From: JASFEQ01 sp050122535
GTDB taxonomy: Bacteria > Desulfobacterota > DSM-4660 > Desulfatiglandales > HGW-15
Length of the DNA: 7,616 bases
Reading direction: 5' to 3'
Assembly (NCBI GenBank): GCA_050122535.1
Contig: JASFIT010000223.1
Span: 1-7,616 of the forward strand
Positions 5,736 through 7,616 of this stretch are shown here, one piece after another. A model generated the notes under the pieces. The model was not told where the DNA came from and did no database searches. It worked only from the letters and a program-made list of their open reading frames with translations. The first letter of the stretch is position 1, and each line of letters starts with the position of its first letter. A program made the translations under genes and the position numbers.

Positions 5736-6086
5736 GTGACGAAGAAATATCGTGTTCTGTTCTTAGGACTCGTCGGAAACGAGGAGGCTTTTAAGGCGAG
5801 GATGTCCAAGTTGGGCGCATCTATCCCAACCGTTGACCTGATGATCAGTAAGGCGCCTATCATTTTAAAGGGGGACATGACTCTGAAGGAGGCAAGACAA
5901 TATGCTGATGCAGTTCAGCTCGCGGGAGGCAAGGTGAATATTAAGGAGCATGGGCTTTTTGAAGAATCCGAGACAATGGATAGATCCCTGCATATTAAGT
6001 CATTAGAGGATTTCATTATGTGCCCGGAGTGTGGGTACAAACAGCTTAGGGGAAGGGCCTGTGTGAAATGCGGCTATATGTTTTGA
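5736..6086 (+). CDS. Small protein with possible L7/L12-C-like domain and C-terminal zinc ribbon
   Basis: This 116-residue protein has no name I can assign. Residues 5-72 look like one compact alpha/beta domain: a strand YRVLFLGLVG, a helix NEEAFKARMSKLG, and then APIILKGDMTLKEARQYADA running into QLAGGKVNI. That last part resembles the strand-turn-helix of the ribosomal L7/L12 C-terminal/ClpS fold (compare AP..VK..L.KEEA......EAGAKVE). This is pattern resemblance only. Residues 96-112 form a four-cysteine zinc ribbon, CPEC-X9-CVKC, followed by GYMF. There is no signal peptide, so it is probably cytoplasmic and could bind nucleic acid or protein. The start is GTG at 5736 with AGAGGTGA (5722-5729) at good spacing. 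A 24-bp palindrome ends right before that site and could modulate translation. The gene stands alone between repeat-bearing gaps. Confidence 0.8.
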   Translation: MTKKYRVLFLGLVGNEEAFKARMSKLGASIPTVDLMISKAPIILKGDMTLKEARQYADAVQLAGGKVNIKEHGLFEESETMDRSLHIKSLEDFIMCPECGYKQLRGRACVKCGYMF

Positions 6087-6154
6087 AGTCAAAAACCTGG
6101 TTCTCTGGACAAGGTGAGATGTATTCGGCTACGCTTGGACGATAGAATGCGTTT

Positions 6155-6271
6155 TAAGTGATCTAAAGTTGAGGAACTCGCCTTTGGGGAGGTCGATTTT
6201 GAAACTGACAAAAATTTCATTAACTTTAGGCATTTTAGGCACTTTAGAACACTTTAGGCACTGCAAAGGCG
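6155..6271. repeat. ACTTTAG repeat element: four tandem 9-10-mers plus inverted copy, bounded by CGCCTTTG/CAAAGGCG
   Basis: Tandem units ACTTTAGGC (6223-6231), ATTTTAGGC (6232-6240), ACTTTAGAAC (6241-6250) and ACTTTAGGC (6251-6259) stand in a row. A complementary copy at 6155-6169 pairs with 6241-6255 at 13 of 15 positions. In addition CGCCTTTG (6179-6186) and CAAAGGCG (6264-6271) are perfect 8-bp inverted repeats around the tandem block. The element fills much of the 252-bp gap between the zinc-ribbon gene and the 190-aa gene. The rest of that gap shows no gene and no promoter I would call. Confidence 0.7.
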
Positions 6272-6338
6272 ATATTGTATTGAAGCCCCTCTGAGGGCAA
6301 ATCAACGATTAGTCCTCTAGGCCCGGGTTCTTTGCTCG

Positions 6339-6911
6339 ATGAGGAGACAACCGGGCGAGCATAGAGAAATGAAAGAGGTTGTTGACTTAGAAAAAGCCCG
6401 ATTGGAGCTGGCGGTCAAAAAGGCATACCGCAACTGGGAAAGTAAGCTTGGCGAGTCCTTTGAATTGAAGACACAGCTTTCGCACCTTTCACCGCGGAGC
6501 TTAGCTTTTTTGGCCCAGGGAAAGGAAAAGAGCCCCTTCTATCTCTATGACCTTATCATGAACCTTCTCAACCTGGGTTCTGGATTCGAGTTTAACGAAC
6601 TGCACTCAAAGCAAAAGATGGCTGTAGTGGACCGCTACCTTTTCATCCTGGATAGAATCCGATTTGAATATATGAAGAGGTTGGGTTGGCTGGAAAGCTA
6701 CCCCGGAGAGGAATGTACCCTGGTTGATTTTGTCATTCACTTCGAAGAGTTGGCACCAAGCCTTCAAACCAAGACGCCTATACTCAGCCAGAAGCATCCT
6801 GAGTTCGAAAGTTTTTCTGAATTGGGTGCATTTGAAAAGGAAGAGTTCATTAGAAAACTGATACCCAAGGCCTTGAGGGAGATGGAAGATGAAGGCGATT
6901 CAGTGACATAA
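6339..6911 (+). CDS. Hypothetical protein, all-helical, cytoplasmic
   Basis: I do not recognise this protein of up to 190 residues. It reads as mostly alpha-helical and soluble. A charged helix (about residues 14-37) leads to LSHLSPRSLAFLAQGKEKSPFYLYDLIMNLLNLG (48-80, quoted as a landmark with its hydrophobic helix at 67-79). A basic/aromatic segment follows, with DRYLFILDRIRFEYMKRLGW (98-117), and an acidic C-terminus. There is no signal peptide, cysteine pair or nucleotide-binding motif. The composition is consistent over the whole frame and both ends look natural, which supports a real gene. The start is uncertain: ATG 6339 has no ribosome site before it, and ATG 6369 (residue 11) has only a weak AGAGAA; homologues would decide. 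It lies on the same strand as, but 405 bp before, the rhodanese gene, so a shared transcript is not established. Confidence 0.75.
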   Translation: MRRQPGEHREMKEVVDLEKARLELAVKKAYRNWESKLGESFELKTQLSHLSPRSLAFLAQGKEKSPFYLYDLIMNLLNLGSGFEFNELHSKQKMAVVDRYLFILDRIRFEYMKRLGWLESYPGEECTLVDFVIHFEELAPSLQTKTPILSQKHPEFESFSELGAFEKEEFIRKLIPKALREMEDEGDSVT

Positions 6912-7101
6912 AGAATTGCTCCTCGCCCCATTTCTCCCCCTCCTAATCAGCAAATTTGAACTCTCCATGGTGTTGGCCGGATCCCTCACCGGTTGTTGGC
7001 TTCCCCATCCGTAATAAACTCCCTTCTCGGACTGGTCAAGATCCTATGGTCTTCTTCCTTAGGCTTTAGAGACTCTTTCGGGATTCGTCCTCCCGGCCAA
7101 G

Positions 7102-7116
7102 TCCCGCGGAGCGGGA
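7102..7116. repeat. Small GC-rich hairpin beside the 7111-7185 repeat
   Basis: TCCCGC (7102-7107) and GCGGGA (7111-7116) pair perfectly around GGA. The right half is also the start of the left arm of the larger inverted repeat, so the two folds are alternatives. Confidence 0.6.
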
Positions 7117-7185
7117 TGCGAGCCGGGATCCAGAATGATTTGATTCCCCGCAATTTTCTGGATTCCGGGTCTCGCCCCATCCCGC
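7111..7185. repeat. 75-bp imperfect inverted repeat (GGGATCCAGAA / TTCTGGATTCC type)
   Basis: The left arm 7111-7135 (starts GCGGGATGCGAG, ends GGGATCCAGAA) pairs with the right arm 7156-7185 (starts TTCTGGATTCCGG, ends CCATCCCGC) with one mismatch in the inner 13 bp and a few extra bases on the right. The loop is 20 bases. Similar CTGGATTCC...CCGGAATGAC elements are dispersed in many bacterial genomes in my recollection, and a CCCGGAATGACGG flank is seen at 7215-7227. Confidence 0.75.
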
Positions 7186-7316
7186 ATCCAGCAGAAGAAA
7201 GCTTGCTAGGCTCGCCCGGAATGACGGTTCTGTCGAATTGCGACCCAATATCTGAGCAGGGAAGATTAATGTGTTCAAGATTGACCGCTGGCAGCCTTTG
7301 TAGTAAGGGGAGATGA

Positions 7317-7616
7317 ATGATGAAAACCGTCACCCCCGTTGAACTCAAAGAGATGCTGCATGATAAAGAAGAGCTCGCCCTTTTGGACCTGCGCGAGCAG
7401 GGTGTGTTTGCCAATGAACACCAATTGTTCGCATGCTGCATTCCCTTGAGTCACCTGGAACTCAAAATATACGACTTCGTACCACGCCAGAACACCCGGA
7501 TCGTTCTGGTTGACCAGGGTCCATCGGACAAATTGGGATTGGCTGAGAAAGGGGCAGAAGGCCTGGCCTCTCTCGGTTACTCCAATGGGGCTATTATGGA
7601 GGGCGGTATAGAGGGG
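7317..7616 (+). CDS. Rhodanese-homology domain protein, N-terminal part; 3' end outside window
   Basis: The first 100 codons of a protein whose start fits a rhodanese (sulfurtransferase-like) domain: VTPVELKEML near the N-terminus, ALLDLREQGVFANEHQ (about residues 21-36), a CCIPLSHLEL block (about 40-49), VPRQNTRIVLVDQGPSDK (about 55-72), then LASLGYSNGAIMEGGIEG (about 83-100), matching the usual LxxLGYxxVxxLxGGxxxW end of the domain. At the place of the catalytic loop (normally CxxGxR) it reads VDQGPSD without cysteine, so this domain is probably not an active transferase; the family includes multi-domain proteins in which other domains carry the cysteine. The frame is still open at the window end. 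AAGGGGAG (7305-7312) precedes two adjacent in-frame ATG codons, 7317 and 7320, the second being better spaced. A third ATG at 7313 is out of frame and opens only a 9-codon reading frame. Confidence 0.8.
   Translation, partial: MMKTVTPVELKEMLHDKEELALLDLREQGVFANEHQLFACCIPLSHLELKIYDFVPRQNTRIVLVDQGPSDKLGLAEKGAEGLASLGYSNGAIMEGGIEG

Larger units (their letters stand above)
6912..7316. other. Intergenic region with degraded repeat, no gene
   Basis: This 405-bp gap begins with a pyrimidine-rich stretch (about 6917-6943) and contains the inverted repeat at 7111-7185 with flanking GC-rich hairpins. Frames open on both strands across it (about 6986-7441 minus, 6993-7316 plus), but they encode low-complexity Ser/Arg/Pro-rich strings, overlap each other and run into the rhodanese gene on the opposite strand. 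I regard them as translated repeat. No promoter for the rhodanese gene is clear. Confidence 0.7.

Noticed and set aside
7238..7270. TTGCGA / GATTAA as a promoter for the rhodanese gene
   Set aside because: Spacing of 20 bp and weak matches.
6986..7441. Frames of 151 (minus), 107 (plus) and 70 (minus) codons before and over the rhodanese start
   Set aside because: They overlap each other and a supported gene, have low-complexity Ser/Arg/Pro content, and cover an inverted repeat.

Overview
The window looks like ordinary chromosome from an anaerobic bacterium of the former Deltaproteobacteria (Desulfobacterota). This placement rests on the mix of genes, the moderate base composition and intergenic repeat types I associate with such genomes; no marker in the window proves it. 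Five recognisable protein families are present: RecD2 helicase, a TM1367-type cyclophilin-like protein, the GTPase Der, CTP synthase PyrG, and a rhodanese-domain protein. Three further convincing genes have no family name I can give.

Layout. The C-terminal part of recD2 (plus strand, from Walker A onward) ends at 1121. It converges on a three-gene minus-strand unit read der -> 131-aa unknown -> cyclophilin-like protein (3464 down to 1349). In that unit der and the 131-aa gene overlap by ATGA. The convergent gap holds a strong 81-bp inverted repeat. A 472-bp divergent intergenic region separates der from pyrG and carries a good sigma70-type promoter for der, a 24-bp palindrome, and a long inverted repeat whose arms are built of 8-bp units. 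pyrG (526 aa, plus strand, 3937-5517) is intact but has an unusual sequence. Downstream, all on the plus strand and separated by repeat-filled gaps, are a 116-aa protein ending in a four-cysteine zinc ribbon (5736-6086), a 190-aa unknown (6339-6911), and the first 100 residues of a rhodanese-domain protein (7317 to the window end).

How the genes work together. There is no single pathway. Der acts in 50S ribosome assembly, PyrG makes CTP, and RecD2 acts in DNA repair. The two small genes behind der probably share its transcript but are not known partners of it.

The most distinctive property is the space between genes. Each of the five gaps longer than 200 bp carries a different class of short palindromic or tandem repeat. 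Two 24-bp palindromes of the same design (arms ATAAAATC / GATTTTAT) lie on either side of pyrG, and pyrG itself has signature motifs different from the usual proteobacterial enzyme. I see no CRISPR array, transposase, phage gene, tRNA or rRNA, and no convincing new multi-gene system. The best candidates for something undescribed are the repeat families and the three unnamed proteins.
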